Source: Verticiella sediminum (GTDB taxonomy: Bacteria > Pseudomonadota > Gammaproteobacteria > Burkholderiales > Burkholderiaceae_B). Taken from it: 64,000 bases of DNA. Position 1 is the first letter of the stretch. Each line of letters opens with the position of its first letter. The stretch lies in assembly GCF_007558815.1 (NCBI RefSeq), contig NZ_VLTJ01000020.1, forward strand, positions 159,060 through 223,059. Reading direction: 5' to 3'. The translations under genes were made by a program, and so were the position numbers. This document shows positions 32,613 through 40,992 of this stretch, in pieces. Below the pieces are notes generated by a model. The model worked only from the letters and a program-made list of their open reading frames with translations. It was not told the DNA's origin and did not search any database.

Positions 32613-34043
32613 TCAGTGCGCGTCGACGGGCGCGTCGTCCGCATCGAGCACATGGCGGTTGCGCCCCGCATGTTTGGCGCTGTAGAGCGCCTGGTCTGCC
32701 CGCGTCACCAGACGCTGAGGGTCCGGATGGCCATCGAACAGCGCGGCGCCGATGCTCACGGTGATGGGCAGGCGCATACCCTCCTTGACCCGGAACACGC
32801 GTTCGACGAAGGACAGGCGCACGCGCTCTGCGGCAATCGCCAGGCCTTCGCGGTCGGTATCGACCAGCAGCAGCAGGAACTCCTCGCCGCCATAGCGAAA
32901 GATGTAGTCGCTGGCCCGGCAGGCGGTCTGCAGCACGTCCGCGGCCTGGCGCAGGATGGCGTCGCCCCCGTCGTGCCCGTAGCGATCGTTGATGCGCTTG
33001 AAGTGGTCGATGTCGACCATCATCACCGCGAAGGGGCAATGCGTGCGGTTCGCCAGGGCGATCTCGCGCGTGAGCACCGAGCTCAGGAAGCGCCGGTTCA
33101 GGAGCTGGGTGAGCGGGTCGCGGCCGGCGTCGACCGCCGAGATGCGGTCGAACAGCGCGTTCAGGAGGAACTTGATGTCGGCCACGCGCTGCTTGAGCTG
33201 CTCGATGCCGACACGCTCCTCGCCGGTCTGCGGCACGGCGGCGGTCAGCCGGGGCAGCACCGTGGCGTCGATCTCGCCCACCGCGCGCATGAGCGGGGCG
33301 AGTTCCGGCATGCCGTCGAAGATCGCCCGGCCCTTGTGATAGATCCACAGGCCGAACTCCGACGTGCGCAGCGTCGGCAGCACATTGCGCCGGTCGGTGT
33401 AGTAGAGATCGAGCAGGACGCTCTGGCTCCACTCCATGAGCGCGGCGCGCTGGCGCTCGCGTTCCATGGAGACATCCTGGCCGAGCGAGAACAGCCGGTA
33501 CGCCTCGTCGGTGCGCGCCGCCCGCTTGGTGCTGGTGAGATAGGCCGAGCTCATGACCTCCATGGCGAGGTCGACGAGCTGCCCGACGAATTGTTGGGCC
33601 CGAAAGAGCTCGTCGCGATCCAGGTCAGGCTGCTGCGCCAGCTTGTCGGCCAGCGCAGCCTTCAGGATGCGCGCGCCGCGCAGGACCAGCGGCACGGGCA
33701 CGCCGATGCGCGCATGCACCTCGCCCACCGTGAACTGCAGGTGCGAGATGCCGGCGACGTCCGGCGTTGCTTCGGCCTCGAACAGGTTGCGCAGCCACCG
33801 CATGAGGCTGCTGTGCAGGCGCTGGGACACCACGTTCGGCGACAGCAGCGGGCGCGCCTGCGGGTCGGCCAGCATCTCCGTGTAGAACAGGGTGGCGAGT
33901 TCCCGCGCGTGCTCGTGGACCGACGTGGCCACGCGCACGCGGATCGGCATGTCCAGGCGCCGGTAGACGCCCAGCCACGCCTCGGGGTCCAGATATTGCG
34001 CGCTGCCCTCGGTGTCGAGCAGGCTGGGAGATACTTCACGCAT
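32613..34043 (-). CDS. Globin-coupled diguanylate cyclase (BpeGReg/DosC-like oxygen sensor)
   Basis: A 476-residue haem-based sensor that makes cyclic di-GMP. The N-terminal globin domain (about 1-170) carries proximal H110 and distal-pocket Y54 and S79, followed by a helical linker and a GGDEF domain with GGEEF at 385-389 and a product-inhibition I-site RASD at 376-379. These positions are all 11 residues later than the equivalents known for Bordetella pertussis BpeGReg (H99, Y43, S68, R365), which strongly supports orthology. Oxygen binding is expected to regulate the cyclase and so biofilm-type behaviour. The start at 34043 has only a weak SD, and an internal start about 11 codons downstream is possible. 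Confidence 0.96.
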   Translation of the reverse strand: MREVSPSLLDTEGSAQYLDPEAWLGVYRRLDMPIRVRVATSVHEHARELATLFYTEMLADPQARPLLSPNVVSQRLHSSLMRWLRNLFEAEATPDVAGISHLQFTVGEVHARIGVPVPLVLRGARILKAALADKLAQQPDLDRDELFRAQQFVGQLVDLAMEVMSSAYLTSTKRAARTDEAYRLFSLGQDVSMERERQRAALMEWSQSVLLDLYYTDRRNVLPTLRTSEFGLWIYHKGRAIFDGMPELAPLMRAVGEIDATVLPRLTAAVPQTGEERVGIEQLKQRVADIKFLLNALFDRISAVDAGRDPLTQLLNRRFLSSVLTREIALANRTHCPFAVMMVDIDHFKRINDRYGHDGGDAILRQAADVLQTACRASDYIFRYGGEEFLLLLVDTDREGLAIAAERVRLSFVERVFRVKEGMRLPITVSIGAALFDGHPDPQRLVTRADQALYSAKHAGRNRHVLDADDAPVDAH

Positions 34044-34115
34044 GTCGGTTCATCCCGTGCCGCGATTCCGGCGAATCGACGATTATCGCATCGCCGCGCG
34101 CATTGATCTCGCAAC

Positions 34116-36752
34116 TCATGCGTCTGTGGGCCTATCGTCGCCCAACTCGCGCGCTGCCACGCCCAGGTCTCGCCACGCCGCCGCATGGCAACTGAACACC
34201 AGCACCTGGTGCCGGGTCGCCGCGTCGAAAAGCGCCCGCTTGATCCAGCCCAGGCGCTGCGCATCGGTGTGCACCAGCGCGTCGTCCAGGATCAGCAGCG
34301 TCGGGCGGCCCGCCTCACGCAAAATATCGGCGTAGGCGATACGCGCCAGCACGCCCAGTTGTTCCTGCGTGCCGTGGCTCAACGCGTCCAGGCCCAGCGT
34401 ATGGTCGGGCCTGACAATTTGCGTGGGAAGCAAATTTTCGTCCAACTGCAGGCTGGCCTCGCCGAACAACAGCCGCAGATAGTGCGCCAAGCGCTCCGCC
34501 AGCGGCGCCTGCAGGCGGCTGGTCGCCGCCTCCCGGCGTTCGCGCAGAGCTTCGCGCAGCATGCGCAGCGCCCGCGCCCGCAAGGCCAGGCCGTCCACGC
34601 GGCGCTGCAGTCGTTCGGCCTCGGCGCCCACCTCGGCCAGCCGTTCGCCCAGCCCCTGGGCGCCGGCCTCGTCCAGCCGGCCTTGCAACAGCAGCATGCG
34701 TTCGTGCCGCGCCTGGAATGCCTCGCGAGCGATACGCGCCGAGCGCTCCAGACGATCGATATCCTGGCGATTGAGCTGGCTGTCGTGGCCTTCGAGACGC
34801 GCCTTGGCCAATTCGATGCGCTGTTCGATCGCATCGCGCTGGGCTTTCGCCTCGGCCAGGCGCATGGCGCGCTGCGCCTGTTGCCCGGTCGCGGCGGCGC
34901 TCTCCAGGCGCTCGGCGAGCGCGCGCTCGCGCTCGCGGGCCTGCGCCAGATGCGTCAGCGCCTGCTGCGCCTGCATCCGCCGCGCCTCGCCGCGTTCCTG
35001 GAGCTGCCGCCAGGCCGTTTCAGCCAACTCCCGCTCGGTCGCGCACGCGTTCAGGTCCAGCGCGCCCGGCGCTTCGGCCGACGGCGCGAACTGCGCCAGG
35101 CGGGCCTGCAGCCGCTCGAGCAGTGCCTGCGCCTCGAAGCAGGTCTGCTCCAGGGCGGCCAGCCCCTGCGGCGCGTGGATGTCGAGTTCGCGCTGCAGGT
35201 TGCCCAGTTCGCCGGCATGCGCCTGCCGCGTCGCCCAGCGCGCCTCGGCCCGGGCCAGACTGTCCACGCCGAGCGCCGCGAACAACTGCGCCCGTTGCGC
35301 CTGCAGCGCGTTCGCCCGCTCGGCGAGCTGCGCCAGGTCCTGCCCGCCGGGCAGCACGTCGAGCCGGCCGCCGTTGGCCAGCTCGATCACCATGGGGCGA
35401 TCCAGCCAGCGCTCGCCGCGCCCCGCCACGGCCGTGCCGTCCAGCCTGACGCCGCCATCCGGCAGCTCGTAGCGCAGGCGCGTGGCGGTCGCCTCGCGCC
35501 GCAGGGCCAGCGCCTCGCACTCGCGTTCCAGCTCGCGCAACTGGGTGAGATCCGGTTCGGACAGGGTTTCCCGATGCAACTGTTCGCGCACGCGGGCCAG
35601 CTCCGCGGCCAGGCGCTGCGCCTCGCGATGGGCGTGCCGCAGCCGCTGGGCTTCCGACTGCTGGCGTTCGACCATGCCTTGCACGTCGCGCCGCTCGGCC
35701 AGTTGGCGGGCGGCCTCGTGGCGCTCGCGCGCCAGCCGCGCCCGCTCGGCCGCCTGGGCGACCGCCTGAGCCTCGCCGGCGGCGCTCGCGGCGTGCGCGT
35801 CGGCGGCCTCCTCGAGCCGACGCAGCTCGCGCCGCAGCCGGGCCAGCTCGTCGATGTCGGCCTGCACGCGCATGGCGCCGTCGTGCAGCAGGGCGAGCTG
35901 CTCGTCGTACTGACGACGCTCGCGCAGCAGGACATCCAGTTCGTGGCGCTGTTGCACGGCCTGCTGCTCGCGCTCGCGCGCCTGCGCGGCCTGGCGCTCG
36001 AAGCCCACCCAGGGGGGATCGCGCTCGTCCTCGGCATGGGCCAGCCGCAAGCCCGCCAACTGGTCGATGGCCTCGTTCAGGACGCGGTGCGCCGCCTGCA
36101 GCGCATCGATGTCGGCCTGCACGCGCGCCAGCTCGGCTTCGGCCTCGCGATACGCCGCACGCGGCTTGCCCCGCGCATCCAGCAATTCCGCGAGATCGGC
36201 CTCGACGCGGACGAGCAGCCGGTCGCCATCGCCGCTCGCCAGTTCGCCCGACACACGCTGCAAGGCTTCGCGCAGGTGCATGCGGGCATGCTCGATGGGC
36301 GTGCGGGTCGCGCTCTCGCCCTGCTGTATCCAGAGCAGGCCGGGCACGCCGGCGTGCTCGGGACGGCTCTGGCCCTTGCCCGGAAACACATAGCCCAGCA
36401 GGGCGGCCAGCGCATCGTCGGCCTGTTCGCCCTCGAGCCGACGGCCACCGTCGACAATCAGTTCGCAGCGCGGCCGCGTCAGGAACGACTTGCGCAGGCT
36501 GTAGCGGCGCCCGCCGGTCTCGAACTCCAGTTCCACCGTCGGGCGTGGCGCAGCCAGGCCGTAGGGCGCGAAATCCGCCACCTTGCTGGTCTTGTAGCGC
36601 TCCAGGAACGCCGCGCGCACGGCCGCCGCGACCGTGCTCTTGCCGGCTTCGTTCGGCCCCACGAAAAGATTGATGCCGGCTTGCAGATCGTCGAGGACCA
36701 GGGGCTCGCGAAAACGACGGAACTCGCTCAGCCGTATGCTGTGCAGCCTCAT
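34116..36752 (-). CDS. Rad50/SbcC-like ATPase without zinc hook (YhaN-like)
   Basis: An 878-residue SMC-type ATPase. The N-terminal head has Walker A GPNEAGKST (residues 32-40); the C-terminal head has a signature-like DALSHGTQEQLG and Walker B LLILDDALVHTD. Between them are long Ala/Glu/Arg-rich coiled coils. No CxxC zinc-hook motif is seen in the coiled coil, and the protein is shorter than classical SbcC (about 1,050 residues), so it resembles the YhaN-type partner of Mre11-like YhaO more than SbcC. Its ATG overlaps the stop of the adjacent nuclease gene (ATGA). Together they probably process DNA ends. The name is by architecture; in vivo role unknown. Confidence 0.88.
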   Translation of the reverse strand: MRLHSIRLSEFRRFREPLVLDDLQAGINLFVGPNEAGKSTVAAAVRAAFLERYKTSKVADFAPYGLAAPRPTVELEFETGGRRYSLRKSFLTRPRCELIVDGGRRLEGEQADDALAALLGYVFPGKGQSRPEHAGVPGLLWIQQGESATRTPIEHARMHLREALQRVSGELASGDGDRLLVRVEADLAELLDARGKPRAAYREAEAELARVQADIDALQAAHRVLNEAIDQLAGLRLAHAEDERDPPWVGFERQAAQAREREQQAVQQRHELDVLLRERRQYDEQLALLHDGAMRVQADIDELARLRRELRRLEEAADAHAASAAGEAQAVAQAAERARLARERHEAARQLAERRDVQGMVERQQSEAQRLRHAHREAQRLAAELARVREQLHRETLSEPDLTQLRELERECEALALRREATATRLRYELPDGGVRLDGTAVAGRGERWLDRPMVIELANGGRLDVLPGGQDLAQLAERANALQAQRAQLFAALGVDSLARAEARWATRQAHAGELGNLQRELDIHAPQGLAALEQTCFEAQALLERLQARLAQFAPSAEAPGALDLNACATERELAETAWRQLQERGEARRMQAQQALTHLAQARERERALAERLESAAATGQQAQRAMRLAEAKAQRDAIEQRIELAKARLEGHDSQLNRQDIDRLERSARIAREAFQARHERMLLLQGRLDEAGAQGLGERLAEVGAEAERLQRRVDGLALRARALRMLREALRERREAATSRLQAPLAERLAHYLRLLFGEASLQLDENLLPTQIVRPDHTLGLDALSHGTQEQLGVLARIAYADILREAGRPTLLILDDALVHTDAQRLGWIKRALFDAATRHQVLVFSCHAAAWRDLGVAARELGDDRPTDA

Positions 36753-37873
36753 GCGCCGCCTCCCGCGGCCGATTCGCGCGCATAGCCCAGCAGCACGCGC
36801 AGCGCTTCACGCGCGACCGCACCCTCTTGCGGATCGTCCTGGCGAAAGCGCAGCTCGGCCACGACGTCGGCCAGGTAGCCGCCCGCGGCCATCTCGGCGA
36901 AATCCGCGTCGGCGGGCACCAGGCGCAGACCGTCGAGGCTGGCGCGCAGCGCACGCGCGCGGCCTTGCGCCTGCCCGATCGCCCGTTCGAGCGCGGCCTG
37001 GCCGGCGCCGTCCACTTCGCCTTCGAGCGTGAGCCGCAGCACGTCGTCCGCGCCCAGAGCGGCCAGGCGCGCGGCCAGCGCCTCGACGTCGCCGGGCAGC
37101 GCAATGCGCTCGCGCCAGGCCTGCCAGCGATAGCGCCCCACCGGGATGCGCTCGACCTCGGGCAGCGCGCCTGGACGATCGATGCGCACGGCGAGCGCCA
37201 CGCCGGGCTCGTTGCCGCGAAACCGGTCGGGCTCGGGCGTGCCGGCATACCAGGTGCGCGCATCGATCCGCAGGCAGCCGTGCCAGTCGCCCAGCGCCAG
37301 ATAGTCCAGGCTGGCGCGCTCCGCCCGCGCCGGGTCGATCGGGTTGCTGGCGTCGGCCGCCTCGGGCAACCGGCCCGAGACGCTGCCGTGCGCCAGGCCC
37401 ACGCGCACCAGCCCGGCCGGGGCCTGCATGGCGTCGAAATCGCGCGTGACGTCATCGTAGGTCTGGCGCTGCGTCAGCGGCGCCGCGAGCACGGCGAGCC
37501 CGGCCTCGGGCAGGCCGAGCACCCCGGGCGCGTCCGGAATGCGCACCTGCGGCGGTACGCAGCCCAGGGCCCGGGCGCGCGTCCACACGCTGGTGGGCAA
37601 GGCGGCGTCGTGGTTGCCGGCTAGGAGCACCCAGGGCCCGGCATACGCCTCGAGCAGGCCGAACAGGCGGCGGATCGTGCGATCGGACACTTCCTGCATG
37701 TCGAACACGTCGCCCGCGACGAGCACCGCGTCGACCTGCCGTTCACGCGCGATGCGCGCAAGCGTCGCTACCGCCTCGAAGCGCGCCTCGGCAAGGATCG
37801 CACCGTCGGCCGGGTCGAGCTGGCCGTAATGACGGCCGATCTGCCAATCGGCCGTATGCAGAAAAAGTGGCAT
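36749..37873 (-). CDS. Mre11/SbcD-like metallophosphoesterase nuclease
   Basis: A 374-residue calcineurin-type phosphoesterase. The conserved metal ligands are in LHTADWQIG near the start, VLVAGDVFD, VLLAGNHDAA, LAHGS and LGDWHG, in the order expected for SbcD/Mre11/YhaO proteins. It would cut DNA ends or hairpins in a complex with the ATPase encoded immediately downstream, whose start codon overlaps this stop. The start at 37873 is the Met that begins the conserved MPLFLHTADW; upstream in-frame sequence lacks resemblance. The SD is weak. A MarR gene lies 91 bases upstream on the same strand but need not be co-transcribed. Confidence 0.92.
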   Translation of the reverse strand: MPLFLHTADWQIGRHYGQLDPADGAILAEARFEAVATLARIARERQVDAVLVAGDVFDMQEVSDRTIRRLFGLLEAYAGPWVLLAGNHDAALPTSVWTRARALGCVPPQVRIPDAPGVLGLPEAGLAVLAAPLTQRQTYDDVTRDFDAMQAPAGLVRVGLAHGSVSGRLPEAADASNPIDPARAERASLDYLALGDWHGCLRIDARTWYAGTPEPDRFRGNEPGVALAVRIDRPGALPEVERIPVGRYRWQAWRERIALPGDVEALAARLAALGADDVLRLTLEGEVDGAGQAALERAIGQAQGRARALRASLDGLRLVPADADFAEMAAGGYLADVVAELRFRQDDPQEGAVAREALRVLLGYARESAAGGGA

Positions 37874-37964
37874 GAGACTACTCGCGCCCCGCGCGGGGCA
37901 ATCGTGACAGGACGCAACGCAGGTGAGAATACCGCAGGCCGGCGCACGGCCATCCCGGTACCGG

Positions 37965-38414
37965 TCAGTGCGCCGGCAAGTGCGCCAGCGCATCGTCCAG
38001 CGCCTGGTGCAAGCGCTCGACTTGCGGCAGGCCCAGCGCCGTGTGCAGGCTGCGCTGCGCCTCGCGCCAGAGCGGACGGCCGGCGCGCCAGCGCGCCCTG
38101 CCCTCCTCGGTGATGTGCACGGTCCGGCTGCGCCCGTCGTCGCCCACGGACGTGCGGACCCAGCCCGCCGTGGCGAGCGGCTTGAGGTTGCGGGTGAGCG
38201 TGGTGCGGTCCATCTCGAGCGTGTCGGCAAGCTGGGTGAGCGTGGGCGGCACGTCGCCCATGAGCACGCTCAGCAACGAGAACTGGGTGGAGCGCAAACC
38301 TGCCGCCGCCAGGTGCCCGTCGTAATGCTGGCTGACGCGACGTGACAGCTTGCGCAAGCGAAAGGCGGTGCATCCGGTGACGGAAGGCGGACCGGCTGTG
38401 TCGGAAGCCATCAT
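37965..38414 (-). CDS. MarR-family regulator, divergent from a MATE efflux gene
   Basis: A 149-residue winged-helix repressor-type protein. The MarR core shows STQFSLLSVLMGDVPPTLTQ, MDRTTLTRNLKPLATAGWV (recognition helix) and DGRSRTVHITEEG (wing). Two adjacent ATGs (38414 and 38411) are available; a TTG further up is less likely. It is divergent from a MATE transporter gene with a shared control region holding a sigma-70-like promoter and a perfect palindrome; such pairs commonly form a drug-responsive repressor/efflux module. Ligand unknown. The N-terminus before the core (ASDTAGPPSVTG) is variable. Confidence 0.92.
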   Translation of the reverse strand: MMASDTAGPPSVTGCTAFRLRKLSRRVSQHYDGHLAAAGLRSTQFSLLSVLMGDVPPTLTQLADTLEMDRTTLTRNLKPLATAGWVRTSVGDDGRSRTVHITEEGRARWRAGRPLWREAQRSLHTALGLPQVERLHQALDDALAHLPAH

Positions 38415-38423
38415 GAGCAACGC

Positions 38424-38452
38424 TTGGCCGCGAAAGGAGCTGGGAGTATATT
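38424..38452 (+). promoter_or_regulatory. Sigma-70-like promoter for the MATE gene
   Basis: TTGGCC (38424-38429) and TATATT (38447-38452) are separated by exactly 17 bases on the plus strand, 80 bases before the chosen MATE start. The -10 matches the consensus at five of six positions, the -35 at three. The first bases downstream run into a palindrome (38466-38477). The reverse strand also has a TATACT over the same island that could serve the MarR gene. Confidence 0.6.
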
Positions 38453-38465
38453 ACCTGCACATTAC

Positions 38466-38477
38466 GTGCATATGCAC
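38466..38477. promoter_or_regulatory. Perfect palindrome GTGCATATGCAC, candidate MarR operator
   Basis: This 12-bp perfect palindrome sits just downstream of the MATE -10 box. Its left half also pairs with TGCAC at 38456-38460 across ATTAC, giving overlapping dyads TGCAC-ATTAC-GTGCA and GTGCATATGCAC. A regulator bound here would block transcription start in both directions. The adjacent divergent MarR is the likely binder, giving autoregulation and control of efflux. Confidence 0.6.
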
Positions 38478-38531
38478 GGTACCACCTTGGCGAGCCGCAG
38501 GCTGCGCCCAGCCGCCGCTTTCGGATACGCC

Positions 38532-39878
38532 ATGCCGCTGTTCCTTGCCATCTCCCGCCTCGCCCTGCCCAACCTGGTCGCCTTCGCGGCGCAACTGCTC
38601 ATGGCGACGGTCGACGGCATGGTCGCCGCCCGCCTGGGCGCCACCGCGCTGGCGGGCGTGGCGCTCGTGCTGCCGCTGCAGATGCTCATCGGCCAGACTT
38701 CCAACGGCGCCTTCGGCGCGGCCGTCGGCGGCATGATCGCCCGCTCGACCGGCGCGCGCGATGCGGCGGCCATGCGCAGCGTGGCCTGGCACGCCGTGCT
38801 CACCGCAGGGGTGATCGGCGTGCTGTTCTGCGTCGGCGGCGTCGCGTTCGCGCCGCGCGCGCTGGCCGCGATGGGTGGATCGGGCGACGTGCTCGCCGAA
38901 GCCGTGCGCTATGCGACGCCCATCTTCCTGGGCTGCGTCGGCGTGTGGCTGACGGGCGCGCTGGCCGGCATCGCGCGCGGGCAGGGCCGCATGTGGCTGC
39001 CGGCCGGCGCGCTGATCTGCGCGGCCGCGATGCACGCCCTGCTCGCGCCGCGTCTGGCGGCGCACTGGGGTGTGGCGGGCATCGGCGCGAGCTGGGCCGC
39101 GTCGTACACGCTGAGCCTGCTCCCGCTCGTCGTGGCGGTCCACCGCACGCGCGCGCTCGCCGGTCTGCGCGAGTTTCGCTGGCAGTCCCCGGTCGCGCGC
39201 AGCATCCTGCGCATCGGCGTGCCCTCGATCGGCGCCGTGCTGCTCGCCAATCTCTCGGTCGTGCTCGCCACCTCCTATGCCACGCGCTATGGCCAGGACG
39301 TGCTGATCGGTTTCGGCATCGGCGCACGCTTCGAGTACGTGCTCGTTCCCTTCGCCTTCAGCATTGGCATGTCCCTGGTCGCTCTCGCCGGCCAGGCGCG
39401 CGGCGCGGGCGATCACCTGGCGGCGCGGCGCTACGCCATGGCCGGGGTGCTCGGCTCGGGGCTGCTGCTGGGCGTGATCGGCAGCGCCGCGGCGCTCTTT
39501 CCGGCGCTCTGGCTGCGCTGGTTCGACATCGCGCCCGCCGCCCATGACGCCGCTGCGCTGTACCTGCGCCACGTCGGCCCCTTCTATCTTTTCTTCGGCT
39601 TCGGCCTGACGGCTTTTTTCGCCTCGCAGGCGTTCGGACGCATCGGCCCCGCCCTGGGCGGCGCCGGCCTGCGGGTGCTGGGAGTGGCCGCGGGCAGCGC
39701 GATCGCCGCCGCCCTGACCCCCGAACCGCGCGCCTTCTTCATCGCGATCGCCTGCGCATTCATGCTCTACGGCCTGGCGAACCTGTACGCGATCCATCTC
39801 GTGTCGCGCCCACCGGCGCGCGTCGCACCCCAGCCCGGCGCGGACGACGGGCTGGCGACGGGGGCATGCAGCCGCTGA
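38532..39878 (+). CDS. MATE-family efflux transporter
   Basis: A 448-residue multidrug and toxic compound extrusion transporter, predicted inner membrane with 12 hydrophobic segments. Family-like pieces are ISRLALPNLVAFAAQLLMATVDGMVAARLGATALAGV at the N-terminus (split here as two adjoining motifs, LALPNLVAFAAQ and ATVDGMVAARLG) and IRIGVPSIGAVLLA-type sequence at the start of the second half. The upstream in-frame ATG at 38472 would place the start inside the operator palindrome and lacks an SD, so 38532 is preferred. Exchange of drug for Na+ or H+ is expected; substrate unknown. The divergent MarR is the probable regulator. Confidence 0.92.
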   Translation: MPLFLAISRLALPNLVAFAAQLLMATVDGMVAARLGATALAGVALVLPLQMLIGQTSNGAFGAAVGGMIARSTGARDAAAMRSVAWHAVLTAGVIGVLFCVGGVAFAPRALAAMGGSGDVLAEAVRYATPIFLGCVGVWLTGALAGIARGQGRMWLPAGALICAAAMHALLAPRLAAHWGVAGIGASWAASYTLSLLPLVVAVHRTRALAGLREFRWQSPVARSILRIGVPSIGAVLLANLSVVLATSYATRYGQDVLIGFGIGARFEYVLVPFAFSIGMSLVALAGQARGAGDHLAARRYAMAGVLGSGLLLGVIGSAAALFPALWLRWFDIAPAAHDAAALYLRHVGPFYLFFGFGLTAFFASQAFGRIGPALGGAGLRVLGVAAGSAIAAALTPEPRAFFIAIACAFMLYGLANLYAIHLVSRPPARVAPQPGADDGLATGACSR

Positions 39879-39978
39879 GCTGCCTGTCGGGCGTAGGGGC
39901 GCACCGCAGTAGCGGTAGGCTTGCGCCGCAAAGGATGCGGGTTTACGCGTATGGTCGGCATCGACCAAAAGCGCGACA

Positions 39979-40008
39979 TTAATTAACGTGTTAATTGTTA
40001 ACGTGTGA
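39979..40008. promoter_or_regulatory. AT-rich operator-like palindrome and direct repeat before the Bug receptor gene
   Basis: AATTAAC-GT-GTTAATT at 39981-39996 is a 16-bp dyad with perfect 7-bp arms. TTAACGTG occurs twice (39983-39990 and 39998-40005), giving a 15-bp direct repeat that reaches within a few bases of the ATG at 40012. The island is strikingly A+T-rich against its surroundings. It is probably the binding site of a regulator (type unknown) controlling the receptor gene. There is no SD between it and the start codon. Confidence 0.6.
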
Positions 40009-40011
40009 AAA

Positions 40012-40992
40012 ATGAAACCCGTCCTCGCCTTTCCGCTCGCGTTCGCCTGCGCACTCGCCGCCTTTGCCAGCCCCGCCGCCGTGGCGGCCGACAAGGCCTT
40101 TCCTGAACGCCCGGTCAAGCTCATCGTGCCCTTCGCGCCGGGCGGCACCACCGACACCGTCAGCCGGCGCGTGGCCCAGGGCCTGTCCGAACGCTGGGGC
40201 CAGCCCGTGGTGGTCGAGAACAAGCCCGGCGCGGGCACCGTCATCGGCGTCGACACCGTGGCCAAGGCACCCGCCGACGGCTATACGCTGGGCACCGTCA
40301 CCGGCAGCTTCACGGTGAACCCCAGCCTGCTGGCCAGCCTGCCCTACGACAGCCAGAAGGACCTGCGCCCGATCGCCTCGATGGCCCGCTCGGACCACGT
40401 CCTCGTCGCGCGCCAGGATCTTCCCGCCGACAACGCCCAGGCTCTGCTCGAACTCGTGCGCGCCCAGCCCGGCAAGGTGTCGTACGGCTCGTTCGGCAAC
40501 GGCAGTTCGGCCCACCTGGCCGGCGAAATGTTCGCCCAGTTCGCCGGCACGCCGATGCTGCACGTGCCCTACAAGGGGCAGACGCCGGCGCTGGCCGACC
40601 TCATCGGCGGCCAGATCGACGTCATGTTCGCCAACCTTCCCGAAGCCCTGCCCCAGCTCCAGGCCGGCAAGGTCAAGGCGATCGGTGTAGCGGCCTCCGA
40701 ACGCTCCCCGTTCGCGCCGGACATCCCCACCCTGCGCGAGCAGGGCATCGAGGGCGTCGTCTCCAGCTCGTGGAACGGCCTGATCGCCCCCGCGGGCGTG
40801 CCCGACGCGCTCGTCGAACGCATCAATGCCGACGTCAATGCGGTGCTCGAGCAGCCCACCGTGCGCGAATCGCTGGCAGCCGCCGCGATCATGACCACGC
40901 CGGGTACGCCGCAGGCCTTCGGCGCCATGCTGCAGGACGAAATGGCGCACTACGCCGACGTGGTGCGCCAGGCCGGCATCAAGGCGCAGTGA
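40012..40992 (+). CDS. Bug-family tripartite tricarboxylate transporter substrate-binding protein
   Basis: A 326-residue periplasmic binding protein. It has a clear signal peptide (about residues 1-26, ending ASPAAVAAD) and the family pieces FPERPVKLIVPFAPGGTTDT, VVENKPGAGTVIG, LPYDSQKDLRPIA and HVPYKGQTPALADL. Hundreds of such orphan receptors occur in Bordetella and relatives; no tctAB membrane genes are nearby, so it is an orphan as usual. Ligands are typically carboxylates, but this one cannot be predicted. The ATG at 40012 is preceded by an operator-like island instead of an SD. The 3' end overlaps the convergent gene by 14 bases. Confidence 0.95.
   Translation: MKPVLAFPLAFACALAAFASPAAVAADKAFPERPVKLIVPFAPGGTTDTVSRRVAQGLSERWGQPVVVENKPGAGTVIGVDTVAKAPADGYTLGTVTGSFTVNPSLLASLPYDSQKDLRPIASMARSDHVLVARQDLPADNAQALLELVRAQPGKVSYGSFGNGSSAHLAGEMFAQFAGTPMLHVPYKGQTPALADLIGGQIDVMFANLPEALPQLQAGKVKAIGVAASERSPFAPDIPTLREQGIEGVVSSSWNGLIAPAGVPDALVERINADVNAVLEQPTVRESLAAAAIMTTPGTPQAFGAMLQDEMAHYADVVRQAGIKAQ

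Noticed and set aside
39879..39955. Dyad ACCGC/GCGGT with GGCGCA/TGCGCC after the MATE gene as a terminator
   Set aside because: Arms are short and no T-run follows, so a terminator cannot be supported.
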